NCBI GenBank assembly: GCA_038277395.1
Contig: CM076190.1
Location: 190,032,001 to 190,096,000 of the forward strand
DNA length: 64,000 bases
Direction: 5' to 3'
Origin: Dryocosmus kuriphilus
Taxonomy: Eukaryota > Arthropoda > Insecta > Hymenoptera > Cynipidae
The translations under genes and the position numbers were made by a program. Below are positions 36,580 to 47,331 of this stretch, piece by piece (within the stretch, counting starts at the first letter, position 1; the number at the start of each line of letters is the position of its first letter). The notes beneath the pieces were generated by a model that worked only from the letters and a program-made list of their open reading frames with translations, did no database searches and was not told the DNA's origin.

Positions 36580-37605
36580 GATGACCGGATGCAATAACAA
36601 GACGAACGCTCCAAAACGCGTAAAAGAATGTCCAAACGCTGATATAACAATTTTAAAATTAAAAAATTTATTTTTTAAAAACCGTACAGTATAGAAAATA
36701 AGACGGCGAAACTTTTTCCTATTTTCAGTTTTTTTTGTCCGATGATTAGTTTTAATAATAAAATGAAAAAAGTGAGAAAACATTTTTCGCATATGTAGTT
36801 ATTTTTTAAAACATAAATCGTCATAAGTTAATAAAATATTATTGAAACTGTTTGAAATTTGGTATAAATATGCAGTACGCCACAGAGATGCCCAAAAAGT
36901 AAACGAAAATCTGAAAGTCTCCTTTTGTTTAATAGTATTTTATTGCAAATTGAGGACGGTCGGTAAACATGTTTTTTGAGCTTCCCCGAGAAAAACTATT
37001 GAGGGAACTTCGAAGTAGAAAAAACTTTCTGCGAGAGATTTGTTTCTCACAATTGAAGGAAGGTTTCTGGAAATTTTCAGATCGATTTATCAAAAAGTCG
37101 CTGAAATCGATGGCCCCGTCTAATAAAGCGCTATCTTAAATTTCCCGTCTAAGAAAGCGTCATCTGTTTTTTTTTGTTGAGATTTTCAGATTTCAATTGA
37201 TTAGCCATTAAATGAAGCCATTTCAATTTTCAAATGCTTCCTCTGAAAACCTACAAAAACGTAGAAGATGACGCTTTCTTAGAAGGTAAATTTAAGATAG
37301 CGCTTTACATATTAGACGGGAAATATAAGATAGCGCTTTATTAGACGGGAGATTTAAGATAGCGCTTTATTATTCGGGGCAACCGAAATATCCATTTTAT
37401 AAGAAAGCACGCGACGCCGTTTATGAGCAAGTTCAACCGGTACTCGACGTTCACTCGGTTCGTCTGCATTCATCTACTCAGGAGGGGACTTTTGAATAAC
37501 GAAACATTTCAACTCCTTTATAAAACTATTCTATTCTCTCCTCCTAATTAATGAGTAATAATTAGGTGCTTCAAACATTAAATTGTCTTTACTTTGATCC
37601 TTCTT
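36580..37605. repeat. Left arm of a second large inverted-repeat pair
   Basis: It is the reverse complement of about 45140-45895, apart from the MITE at 37112-37380. Anchor blocks include GAACGCTC-AAAACGCG near 36607, AACATGTTTTTTGAGCTTCC at about 36968 and GCCGTTTATGAGCAAG at about 37417. Confidence 0.8.
37112..37380. mobile_element. MITE with GGCCCCG ends
   Basis: The left end reads GGCCCCGTCTAATAAAGCGC then TATCTTAAATTTCCCGTC. The right end is its complement, with the AAGATAGCGCTTTATTAGAC block present three times. The matching arm at 45.4 kb lacks this segment, showing it is an insertion. About 269 bp, noncoding. Confidence 0.75.
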
Positions 37606-37711
37606 TTTCGTAGAAAAAAATGTAAACAAATCTTCCAATGTGCTTGTTATTATTTTTACTACAGGATTGCATCAGCTTTGCAAATTATATTGGACTTTAC
37701 AGATAGTTTTT

Positions 37712-38368
37712 ACATTCTCATCTCAATGAGAAGGTATTAGTTTTATGTGAAAACTGACTTTCGCGGATTTCATGAAATCTCGACGTTTCATGACCCCCTG
37801 AATCCGAAAAGAAAGGTTTTACGTTGGTGTCTGTCTGTCGTTGTCGTCGTTGTCGTAGTCTGTGGACACGATAACTTTCGAAGGACTAATCGGATTGGAT
37901 TGCGCTTCGGCACACTTCTTTAGAGTGTAAAAAGTAAGGACGAGTTCGTTAAACGGCCTCTTTTGACCAACGGTTATGGTTTTACCGATAAAAAACGGTT
38001 TTCACAAAACCAAAAATCTATTTTCCGGCTAAACTATGAGAGATACAAAAAAAATTTAAGAAAGTAAAATTGTTCACCTCAGAAAGTTCTACAAATTTGC
38101 TCTCTATCATTTTTTCGATCAGACGCGTAGTTTTTGAGTTATTCGTGAAATATGTTAATTCGTATAAAAAAATCTACTTTTCCGCAAAAGTATGCGAGAT
38201 ACGAGAAAATATCAACAAGCAGAATTATTCACCTTCCAAGGACCTACAAATTCCCCTGAAACCATTTTTTGATACAACCCATACTTTCTTCATTAAACGT
38301 ATAATACCGTTCTTTTAATCAAAAAATACATTACTATACAGTCAATAAAAAGTTATTAAATGTTATTG
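37712..38368 (+). mobile_element. Helentron-like element, 5' part (copy 1)
   Basis: It begins ACATTCTCATCTCAATGAGA and contains the shared TTTCGCGGATTTCATGAAAT block, a (GTC/GTT)n tract at about 37827-37860, CTTTCGAAGGACTAATCGGA and long GATACAAAAAA-type repeats. It is truncated where a reversed 3' end of the same family starts. Confidence 0.7.
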
Positions 38369-38420
38369 AAAAATCTGCCCGCTACTCAGGCGCATTCTCA
38401 TCACCTGTCTCGCGCTCACC
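38369..38420 (-). mobile_element. Helentron-like element, isolated 3' end (reversed)
   Basis: AAAAATCTGCCCGC...GCATTCTCATCACC is the reverse complement of the family's 3' terminus (GATGAGAATG, GCGGGCAG, T run). It is joined head-on to copy 1. Confidence 0.6.
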
Positions 38421-38493
38421 AATCAATGAATTTATATCTAAAACGTAAATTTCTTCATTTTTTACATAGTTTGGCTGAAAAATGCAATTTTTT

Positions 38494-39749
38494 ACATTCT
38501 CATCAGAGATGGTATTAGATTTATGTAAAATTTGACTTTCGCGGATTTCATGAAATCTCCACGTTTTGAGACCCCCTGAGTCAGAAAAAATGGTTTTTAC
38601 GACCGTGTCTGTCTGTCTGTTGTCGTCGTTGTCATCGTCGTTGTTGTCGTTGTCGTCGTTGTCGTCGTCGTCTCTGACCGCGATAACTCTCGAAGGACTA
38701 ATCGGATTGGAATGCACTTTGGTACACTTCTTTAAGGGGTAAAAAGAAAGGACGAGTTCGTTAACCAGCGGTTTTTGACCAACGGTTATGGCTTAATCCA
38801 TCAAAAACTGTTTTCACAAAATCAAAAAATCTATTTTCCGGCTAAACTATGAGAGATACAAAAAAATGTAAGAAAGTAAAATTGTTAATCTCAAAAATAT
38901 CTACAAATTTTGTCTTAACCGTTTTTTGATAAAATGAACAGTTTTTGTTTTAATCAAGAAAAAGCTATTAAAATTAAAAAACTCTGGTTTCCCGCCAAAA
39001 TATTCAAGATACAAAAAATTGGTCAAGAACAAAGTTATTCAATTCAAAAATATCTGCAAATTTTGTTTTAACTATTTTTTGATAAAATGCACGGTTTTTG
39101 TTTTAATTGATAAAACGTTAATAAAAATCAAAATTTGCAAATTTACCGCCAAACCATGCAAGATACGGAAAAATGATAATAAACAAAGTTGTTGGCCTGA
39201 AAAAGATCTACAAATTTGTTCTCCATCATTTTTTTAACAGACGCGTAGTTTTTGAGTTATTCGTGAAATATGTTATGAAGTATAAAGAAAACCACTTTTC
39301 AGCAAAACTTTGCAAGATATGAGAAAACATTAACAAGCAGAATTGTTCACCTTGCAAAGAGCTACAAAATTTGTTCGTTAAGACTCATCGTTTTACTTTT
39401 AAGAATCGAAATCCTCTATTGTGGAAATTTGGAAAATCACAAAAAAACTTTACCAATCTACAATGTGTTTTAAAAAATGTAATTATCGAGCGCGAAGCGC
39501 GAGTGTCATGATGAGAATGTATTCCTTAAGGGCGATAGAGCCTTAAGTAAAATAATTTCTTTTGGAATTTTTAATATAAAGGTTTATACGATCCATAAAC
39601 ACCGAGCGCGTAGCGCGAGGTGAATAATCTATCGAGCGCGAAGCGTGAGTGCCAACAGACGCGCGCCCTAGGTGCGCTCATACTTCGCGCGAAGCGCGGC
39701 GCGCGGAGCGCGCGATGAGAATGTGCCCGCGAAGCGGGCAGATTTTTTT
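38494..39749 (+). mobile_element. Helentron-like element (copy 2, complete)
   Basis: The 5' subTIR ACATTCTCATC (38494) matches the complement GATGAGAATGT at 39714-39724. Immediately after comes the hairpin GCCCGC-GAA-GCGGGC (39725-39739) and AGATTTTTTT. A GTC/GTT microsatellite lies at about 38609-38672. An earlier GATGAGAATGT (39510-39520) has its own hairpin, CTTAAGG...CCTTAAG. Several GAGCGCGAAGCGCGAG-type palindromes lie between 39488 and 39710. The minus-strand open frame at 38717-38382 is poly-Asp from the microsatellite and is not counted as a gene. Confidence 0.7.
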
Positions 39750-40079
39750 AATTATTCATATCATAATAAATACTTTCTTACTATCTATGCCAAAAGTGAT
39801 AAATTAAAATTTTCGACTTTGATTAATTAGATGAAATTGTAAAAAAATAAATAGGCCGAAAAAGGTAGATACTAAAGCAAAAATTATCTGTTATTAAATT
39901 ATTCAAGTCCAAATGCTCGCCTTTTTAAGAAAATTTAATACAAAATGGATTAACAAAACAAGATAAAAAAAACGCAAAAATTTTATTAATGTTAAAACAC
40001 CAAATGTTTCATTTTGTCACGTAAACGAACTGCACCAAAATTTATAATTCTGTACAAATTTTACGGGGAAAATATTTCA
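39750..40079. other. AT-rich spacer, no gene
   Basis: No recognisable coding or structural feature before the LINE leader. Confidence 0.5.
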
Positions 40080-40439
40080 CGATAAAAAATCGGCAAACGG
40101 ACCTGGACACAGGAACAACGAAACCCTTATAGGGTATCTAACTCTTGGTTAGTAAGGTGAATAGCACCTGGGGTAGTTTGACTAAGCAGCGATCGTTGAG
40201 TAGCTCTCGATGTCCCAGTTAGCCCCCAATCCAAAGTGTTAAACGGACCTTGCTGAAGGATGAATGGTACTAGGGTATGGTATCAATAACGGTATCCTGG
40301 GATACTGGGCGACCTCTCAGTGTAATAGCCTTACCACTATAAGCGGGGCAATGTAGTGGCGGACCAAAACTTTCCCTAGCTACTCATGGGATTAAAAAAT
40401 TGAAAATTTAAAGAAAAAGAACAAAGACGGGGTCCTTCA

Positions 40440-41390
40440 GTGACACCCTTAACTGAAACATCCTCGACTGTGAGGATGGATACTCCTGAGGGAACTTCAA
40501 TGAATGCCTCAGTCACACAAGGTGGGGCGGCAACTAGAGGAGGACCCTCTGGCGAAGCGGGGAGTAAGAGCTTAAATGAGCTTGCAAACGAAGCTAACGC
40601 CAGTAGTCCAAATCAGGTTGCCAAGCAACAAAAAAGGAAGTACTTGACGGCGGCAAGAAAAAGATACAACCGCCTTCAAAAAGCTAAAGCTTTGATAGGC
40701 GATGTATCACCATCCCAAACGGGTACTCTTAAGAGAGCCCGCTCAGATGATAGTACGCCACAGAGTATTCCCAAGAACAAAAAAGTGCGGGTGGTAAAAC
40801 CCGCAGATTCGTATGCAGAGGCGCTCAAAAACCATCTGAACATGGCCGTAGTTGTTGAGCGATTTCCAGCAGTCAAACTCAACAGCGATCAGGCAAAAAT
40901 GGTTGAACCATAGGTAGAAAGAAAGATCTACGAAATCAAACCTGGACAGGTGATTCAGAGATTTGAAGACTGCCGCTTCAAAGAGTGCGTGCTGACAAGA
41001 TGACTAGGTCATGGCTCATCGAAGCTACCAAAGATCTCAAGTCGTGGGATGGTGCTATGCTTAAGACCATCAACAGCAAAGACCTCCAAAAGCCGGTCAA
41101 GGTAATGACTTGGGTGACGGGAACGGTTGATGCGAAGACTGTCTTGAAAAGGCTATCGTTCCATAATACGATGTTCAAGTCGGAAAAATGGAGAGTGATA
41201 GACACAAAGCCAGAAAAGAACATGACACAAATTGTGTTTAGCGTAGAAGAAGCTGCGATCAAAGCTTCACATAAGCTCGATTGCAGACCCTACTACGGAT
41301 GTAGGGGGATCAACTTTAAGATGCTCTCCAAGAGGAAGCCGGGAGGCAAACCCAGGTTGTCGTTTTCGGCAATGGATGAGTTGAAGAGCA
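40440..41390 (+). pseudogene. LINE ORF1 (Gag-like) relic
   Basis: It starts in a frame that is Ser/Thr-rich and then basic (KQQKRKYLTAARKRYNRLQK, about 40629). TAG at 40911, TGA near 40999 and a frameshift precede the second half (40985 on: MTRSWLIEATKDLKSWDGAM, VKVMTWVTGT, RPYYGCRGINFKML). No CCHC knuckles are present. It would bind element RNA, as inferred from position and basic content. Confidence 0.65.
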
Positions 41391-42180
41391 AGATGAGTAG
41401 CACAAAATACTACTCATCTGATTTGGATTTCATCCAAATCAATCTCCATCATGCCAACACAGCATCTACAATTCTTAGCAGAAGACTGACGACAGAAAAG
41501 TTTGCTGTTGCTTTGATACAGGAACCTTGGAGCTGCAAGGCAGAGGTTAAGGGTGTCAGTCAAAAAAGTGGTTCTGTTATATATTGCAAATCCGCAGAAA
41601 CACCTAGGGCAGCATTATACGCTAGAGGTTATATTGAGTTTATTAGTTTACCAAGTTTCTGTTCTAGAGATCTGATAGCAATAAAAATAGAACGCCAGAT
41701 AAGTGGTTCACATCACCCCTGGTGGCATGTTCAGCATATCTACCATTCGACGATCCAGACCCACCACCACCAGAGGAATGGAGACGATTGGTAGAGTATT
41801 GCGAGTTGAAAGGATGGCCACTACTCATTGGGTGCGACACTAACGCAGATCATTCGCTATGGGAGAGTAAGAACGTCAATAATAGAGATGTGTGATTATT
41901 GGATTACCTTATAACAATCGATTTAACTTTATTGAATCGGGGCAAGACTCCTACATTTATTACGATTAGGTGTCAGGAGGTAATTGATATAACCATATGC
42001 TCAATACGTATTGCTGATCAGATAAGGAATTGGTATGCATCGGATGAGACATCTATGTCAAATCAAAGACATATTTGTTTTTCAATGAATGCAGATGGAT
42101 GCGATCCTCAGAGGTACAGGAACACATGAGTAACGAACTGGGATGGTTACAGATATGACATCAGAGGACCTTTTGGAACT
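41391..42180 (+). pseudogene. LINE ORF2 apurinic-like endonuclease relic
   Basis: FIQINLHHANTA (about 41430) is the first EN block and ALIQEPW (about 41510) contains the catalytic Glu. A frameshift near 41715 and TGA at 41893 break the frame. LLIGCDTNADHSLW (about 41821) is the conserved D-N block, and QEVIDITIC with ISNQRH-like residues (about 41974-42070) complete the fold. This nuclease nicks target DNA to prime reverse transcription. Confidence 0.75.
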
Positions 42181-44046
42181 GTGTCAAAGAGGATTGGATC
42201 TATCACGCAGATAGAACTTGCGGTAGACATTATTCATAGAGCAGTTTGTAAAGCTTATGAAGGTAACGCTCCGTACCGGGAAAGAAAAATAGATAAAGAC
42301 GCTCCATGGTGGAGTAGTAAATTAGAGGCGCTTAGGAAAGTCACTAGGAAACTTTTTAATAGAGCTAAAAAGACTAAGGTGTGGAATGTTTATAAAACTA
42401 CACCTACAAGATATAATATCGAAATACAGACTGCGAAAAGGGAGTCATGGAGAGGGTACTGTCAATTTATAGAGAATGTACCTGACACTGCTCGACTTCA
42501 GAGAGCCCTAAGAGGCAACTCATCATGTCAACTGAGAGCTTTAATTATACCGACAGGGGAGATGACCGAGACAGCCGAGTCGATTTTGAAGCACCTAATG
42601 GATGTGCACTTTCCCGCTTCAATATTAGACCAAACGCCAGAGGAGGAAGCCAACGAGCTGTGCTCCTCAGGTGAAACGGTTAGCATAGCCGGGAGTGAAC
42701 ACTGGAGGATCGCTAATCGCATAGTCACGTATTTGCGAATTAGGTTGGTTGTCAACCAATTTTGCCCATTTAAGGCGGCAGGGGACGATAAAATATTCCC
42801 TGCTTTATTACAAGAGGGTCTAGACATTCTTTTGGGACCATTGTGTAGCATATTTAGAGCCTACTTAGCAATGGGATATACCCCCGGGGCGTGGAGAACG
42901 GTAAAGGCGATCTTTATGCCGAAACCGTGTAGGCCGTCCTGCTATGAAGCTAAATCCATCAGACCCATAAGCTTAGCATCATTTATGCTAAAAACACTAG
43001 AAAAACTAGTGGATCTTTACGTTAAGGAGGTAATCCTACCAGATAAGCAACTTCACAAAAACCAATATGCCTCGCAAACAGGCAAATCTACGGTTGACGC
43101 GTTACATGCAATCACAAGTCGTGTTCAAAAGACAGTACGAAAAGGTAAAATAGCTATTGCTGCGTTTTTAGATATAGAGGGTACGTTTAGCAACACCCCT
43201 ATAGATTATATTTTTGAGGATGTACCCGAAAACGGGGTTAGTTCTACTATTAACAGGTGGATGCGATCCATATTGAGGAGCAGAATAATATATAACTCAA
43301 TTCACGGAGTGAATGTGAAGGCGAAGGTTACAAGGGGTTGTCCACAAGGGGGGGTGTTATCTTCTACGCAATGGGCAATTGTAATTGATAACTTAATCTG
43401 TAAACTTAACAGGGAAGGATGTTATACACAAGGATGCGTAGGTGACTTAGTAATCCTAGTGGAAGGTAAGCATGAAGGCATTCTAATTGAACTCATGCAA
43501 AGAGCGCTTAGAAGAATTGAGAACTGGTGCAAAGATCGAGGGTTGTCCGTTAACCCGGACAAAATGGAACTAATGGTTTTCACAAGAAAAATGAAATTGC
43601 CGGATCTTAAGAGACCAGAGTTTTATGGTAAACCAGTCGAGTTTTCAAGGACGGCGAAATACTCAGGGGTTATATTTGACCCCAAGTTAAGTTGGAAGGA
43701 GCATGTCGACACGGTAGTCAAAAAGGCCAAGATGGCGTTCTGGGCTTGTAAGGGTACTATAGGGAAAACCTGGGGATTGAAACCTAAGGATGTATATTGT
43801 TTGTATATGGTAATAATTAGACCAATAATTACGTATGCATCAGTAATATGGGTATCTAGAACTGGACAGAGCAGTTGTAAGAAGCAACTGCTAGGAATAC
43901 AGGGGGTGTTCTGCCTGGCGATATCCGGCTCAATGAGGACCACACCAACCACCTCTATGGAGATACTATTGGGGTTACCACCATTGAATCTGTTTATACA
44001 AAAGCAGGCAAAGATAATATCCTTGATATGGAACCTGATTGTATAA
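42181..44046 (+). pseudogene. LINE ORF2 reverse transcriptase, catalytically altered
   Basis: A 621-codon open frame. RT blocks: IRPISLASFMLKTLEKL (about 42958), AFLDIEGTFSNT motif A (about 43162), RGCPQGGVLS motif B (about 43336), and CVGDLVIL where YADD is expected (about 43436). The first Asp of the YADD motif is thus a Gly, and FD in motif A is FS. The thumb region KYSGVIFDPKLSWKEH follows (about 43660). A frameshift near 44035 separates it from the RNase H frame. Confidence 0.85.
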
Positions 44047-44987
44047 TCAGGAAATTCTCATTCATGCAGCCCTTCAAGGTGATTTTCCCGAAAAGCGAAA
44101 ATTGGCATGATAAAAAGAGGAAATCAAAACTATTTTTACCGGGAGGACTCATCTGGTGTACAGATAGTTCCAAAGATTCCCAAGGCACTGGAGCTGGAAT
44201 CCATGGAAGCGTACCGAGAATTGATATTTCAATAGCACTCGGCAAACTTCTTACGGTATTCCAAGCTGAGATTATGGAAATCAAGGTTTGCCTTGAAGAA
44301 ATTTGTAGGCGGGCATATACGGGACAGCATATATATATCTGTTCTGATAGCCAAGCTGCCCTTAAGGCCCTTGGGTCTCAAGAAATAACTTCCAAATTAG
44401 TTTGGAGCTGCCTTGAGGTTCTCCTTCATGAGTCGGCACATAACTGGATTAAGTTAATTTGGGTGCCGGGACATGAAGGTATTAAGGGAAATGAAAGGGC
44501 GGATACATTAGCAAAAAAAGGAGCTTCAACGCCCCTTATTGGCACCGAACCCCATTGTGGACTCTCATATGGTGTCTTTAAGACAACAGTCGAGGAGTGG
44601 ATGCATTTGGCACACACGAAACAATGGGAGGAGACCAGCGGATTGATGCATTCGAAGAAATACATCAAGTTGACATATGCAAAAAGATATAAACATCTTA
44701 TGGATATGGATCGAAAACAGGTTAAAGTTATAATGGAAGTACTAACTGGACACTTTCACATGAATAAACACTTACACACATTAGGGTGTGAGGTCGAACC
44801 TAGATGTCGTAAATGTGGTTACTCGGAAGAAAGATCACATCATGTGCTGTGTGAGTGCGATGCACTCGCAATACTCCGAGAAAGGTACTTCGGGGATTAC
44901 CTCTTAACCCCAGAAGAATATGACGACATTCGCTATGGAGCGATATACGCCTTCATGGTTAGTGCCTCCTTAGTGAATGTTAGGTAA
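44028..44987 (+). pseudogene. LINE ORF2 RNase H and C-terminal Cys/His motif
   Basis: The four acidic RNase H residues are all visible: WCTDSSKDSQG (Asp), FQAEIMEIK (Glu), CSDSQAALKAL (Asp) and GNERADTLAKK (Asp). A CRKCGYSEERSHHVLCEC motif follows at about 44804, typical of the ORF2 tail. The frame itself is open for 319 codons, but it is out of frame with the RT. Confidence 0.85.
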
Positions 44988-45053
44988 TGTAATGGGCATA
45001 GTACAATAGGTTTCACCGCAGTGCTTAGAGATCTTCCATTAGATCCTGCCCTT

Positions 45054-45082
45054 ATAATAATAATAATAATAATAATAATAAA
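45054..45082 (+). repeat. (TAA)n LINE tail
   Basis: About nine TAA units directly follow the 3' UTR, as in I/LOA elements, and mark the insertion's 3' end. Confidence 0.85.
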
Positions 45083-45109
45083 GTGCTGATATACTATAAG
45101 AATAAAGAA

Positions 45110-45128
45110 TTTGCGAAGCAAAATTTTT
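45110..45128 (+). other. Hairpin TTTGC-GAA-GCAAA followed by T run
   Basis: It has the same plan as the 3' end of the Helentron-like family (stem, GAA loop, T-rich end) with a different stem sequence. It may be the 3' end of another subfamily. Confidence 0.35.
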
Positions 45129-45139
45129 TCTATTTTTGG

Positions 45140-45895
45140 TAACATACAAATGCATTGAAAACGAAGATAATTTAATGTTTGAACCATCTAATTACCTAAT
45201 ATTTAGGATGAAAGAACAGTTTTCTAAAGGAGTTTAAATATTTCGTTATTCAAGAGTCGAGTCCTGAGTAGACGAATGCAGACGAACCGAGCGAATTCCG
45301 AGTAGTGGTTGAGCTTGCTCATAAACGGCGTTGCGTGCATGCTTGTAAAATGGATATTTAAGACATTTTCTGATGAAATCGATTTGAATATTTTAAGAAA
45401 TCTTCCTACAATAATCAGGCATAAATCTCTCGCTGGAAGTTTTTTCAACTCCAAAGTTCCGTCGATACGTTTTCTCGGGGAAGCTCAAAAAACATGTTTA
45501 CCGACCGTTCTCAATTTGCAATTAAATATTATTAAACAAAAGGCGACTTTCAGATTTGCGTTCACTTGTTACATATCTCCATGGTATACTGCATATGTAA
45601 ACCAAATTTTAAACAGTTTCAATAATATTTGATTAACTTATGACGATTTACGTTTTGAAAAATAACAAAATATGCGGACAATTTTTTCTCACCTTTTCAA
45701 TTGTATTATTAAAAATAATCATCGTACAAAGAAACTGGGAATAGAAAAAAGTTTCTCATTTTTATTTTGTATACTCTTAATATTTTGAGAAATTAAAGAT
45801 TTGAAGTTTAAAATTTTCATATCAGAAGACGTTCGCGCAATTCTTTTACGCGTTTTGAGCGTTCTTCTTATTATTGAATCCTAACTTCTCTTGAT
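45140..45895. repeat. Right arm of the second large inverted-repeat pair
   Basis: Reverse complement of 36580-37605 without the MITE. An open frame at 45309-45632 (107 codons) lies wholly within the arm. The left arm does not keep it open and no domain is recognised, so it is not called a gene. 45896-46274 holds nothing recognised. Confidence 0.8.
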
Positions 45896-46274
45896 AACTT
45901 CATCAATAACATCAGAAACACTCTTGCACGCGCCGAACAGATACAGGGTGGGAGACGAGGGAGTAGGTTAGAGATGACACGAACATTTTATTTATATATG
46001 ACTGTTAAATTTATTGGAAGTTGTGAAATCAAAAAATGAAGCCAAGTACGAATAGTAAAAAATTTATAAATAAAAGTATATTTGAAAAAAGGAATTGTTG
46101 CAAGTAGAAAACTAATAATTGTAGAAACTATTAAGTCAGTTTAAAAAAGAACTTTGTCTTATTAAAAAAAATGAAAAAGGTTTTTAACAGTCCTATCATC
46201 GTTTCTAAATAATAAAAATAAGTTTAATAACATAATAATAAAAGTAATATATTACAGGCCACCAAATACTTTCT

Positions 46275-46640
46275 ACATTCTCATCTCAATGAGAAGGTAG
46301 TTTTATGTGAAAACTAAATTTCGCGGATTTCGTGAAATCTCGACGGTTCGTGACCACCAGAGTCAAAAAAAAAAACATGTCTTGCGTTCGTGTCTATCTG
46401 TCGTTGTCGTTGATGCAGACTGTGAACACGATGCCTTTCGAAGGAGTAATCCGATTCAATTCCACTTTCTCGCACGTCTTTAAGGCATCAAAAGAAAGGT
46501 CGAGTTCGTTAACCAGCGGTTTCTGACCAAAACTATGCAAGATATGAAAAAAAAAGTGATAATAAAAGAGCTATTCATCTCAAAAGAATGCACAAATATT
46601 CCTTCTATCATCTTTTTGTAAAGAGGCATATTTTTGAGTT
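46275..46640 (+). mobile_element. Helentron-like element, 5' part (copy 3)
   Basis: ACATTCTCATCTCAATGAGA start, TTTCGCGGATTTCGTGAAAT block, a reduced GTC tract and CTTTCGAAGGAGTAATCCGA. It lacks the 3' end. 46641-46957 shows no gene. Confidence 0.65.
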
Positions 46641-46957
46641 ACTTTTGGCACATATTGAGGCAGTCCGCTATACAGACTTAATTATAAGCCTTCCTGTTCA
46701 ATAGAAAATCCGCATATTACAAAAGTTGTAGAGAACGGGCGAAATCATGCTAGGTGCCTACGTGGGACGATGACGTATTCCTAATTTGAATAGAAATTGG
46801 AGCATGTCATGTATCTATCGATGAATATATGCACGTTGATCAATCGATAAATGCGCACGCAAGAATAATTAGGTTAGGATTTAGCTTGGGTCCGCTGATT
46901 CCGCGGTCTGCACTTGGATTTGAAGACGTACATCGTTCACTTAATTTTGGTAAACCC

Positions 46958-46990
46958 AGGAGAGGCAGACCTGCTTGGTCTGCCTCTCCT
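46958..46990. other. Perfect 14-bp hairpin
   Basis: AGGAGAGGCAGACC (46958-46971) pairs with GGTCTGCCTCTCCT (46977-46990) around a 5-nt loop, TGCTT. It is GC-rich in an AT-rich setting. No adjacent gene suggests a role. Confidence 0.6.
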
Positions 46991-47149
46991 ATTACCTCGC
47001 AATAAATGCCATGAATTGGCATCTTGAATATTAATTAAAAGTTTTTTAGTGGTTTCTTATATGACTTCTGCTGGTAAGAACCCTGGGAATTCAGCTTGTC
47101 TGCTGAGTGGTAATAGTGAGGATAAAAAAGAAAATCTCATATGACACAA

Positions 47150-47331
47150 TTAGTGTGAATCCAAAGATGTCGAATCTCCCAGTAACGATTTTATGCCTGT
47201 TTAAAAAGAAAAGGGACCTCACTGTGCAAAGAAAATCCGATCACTTCGGATGAAAATTTCGTTAAGTAACATATAAGTTTAGTGTGTGAATCCAAAGAAA
47301 TTAAATCTCCCTGTAACGATTTTACGCCTGT
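47150..47331. repeat. Tandem repeat, ~140-bp unit (left of piggyBac)
   Basis: Units share GTAACGATTTTATGCCTGTTT then GGGACCTCA-TGTGCA and a hairpin-like CCGATCACTTCGG. The second unit here is cut at TTTAA by the piggyBac insertion and continues after 50382. Confidence 0.75.

Larger units (their letters stand above)
40080..45082 (+). mobile_element. LOA/I-group non-LTR retrotransposon, near full length
   Basis: A GC-richer leader (about 40080-40439) is followed by ORF1, then an ORF2 with endonuclease, reverse transcriptase, RNase H and a C-terminal Cys/His motif, and finally a (TAA)n tail. RNase H plus a (TAA)n tail point to the I/LOA group. Multiple stops and frameshifts make this copy inactive. 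Target duplications were not resolved. It lies inside the 36.6/45.9-kb inverted-repeat pair. Confidence 0.85.

Noticed and set aside
38382..38717. Minus-strand ORF with a poly-Asp segment
   Set aside because: The Asp run is the (GTC)n microsatellite of the Helentron-like element; the same artefact appears at 53850-54056.
45309..45632. 107-codon ORF in the right inverted-repeat arm
   Set aside because: Not kept open in the left arm copy and no domain recognised.
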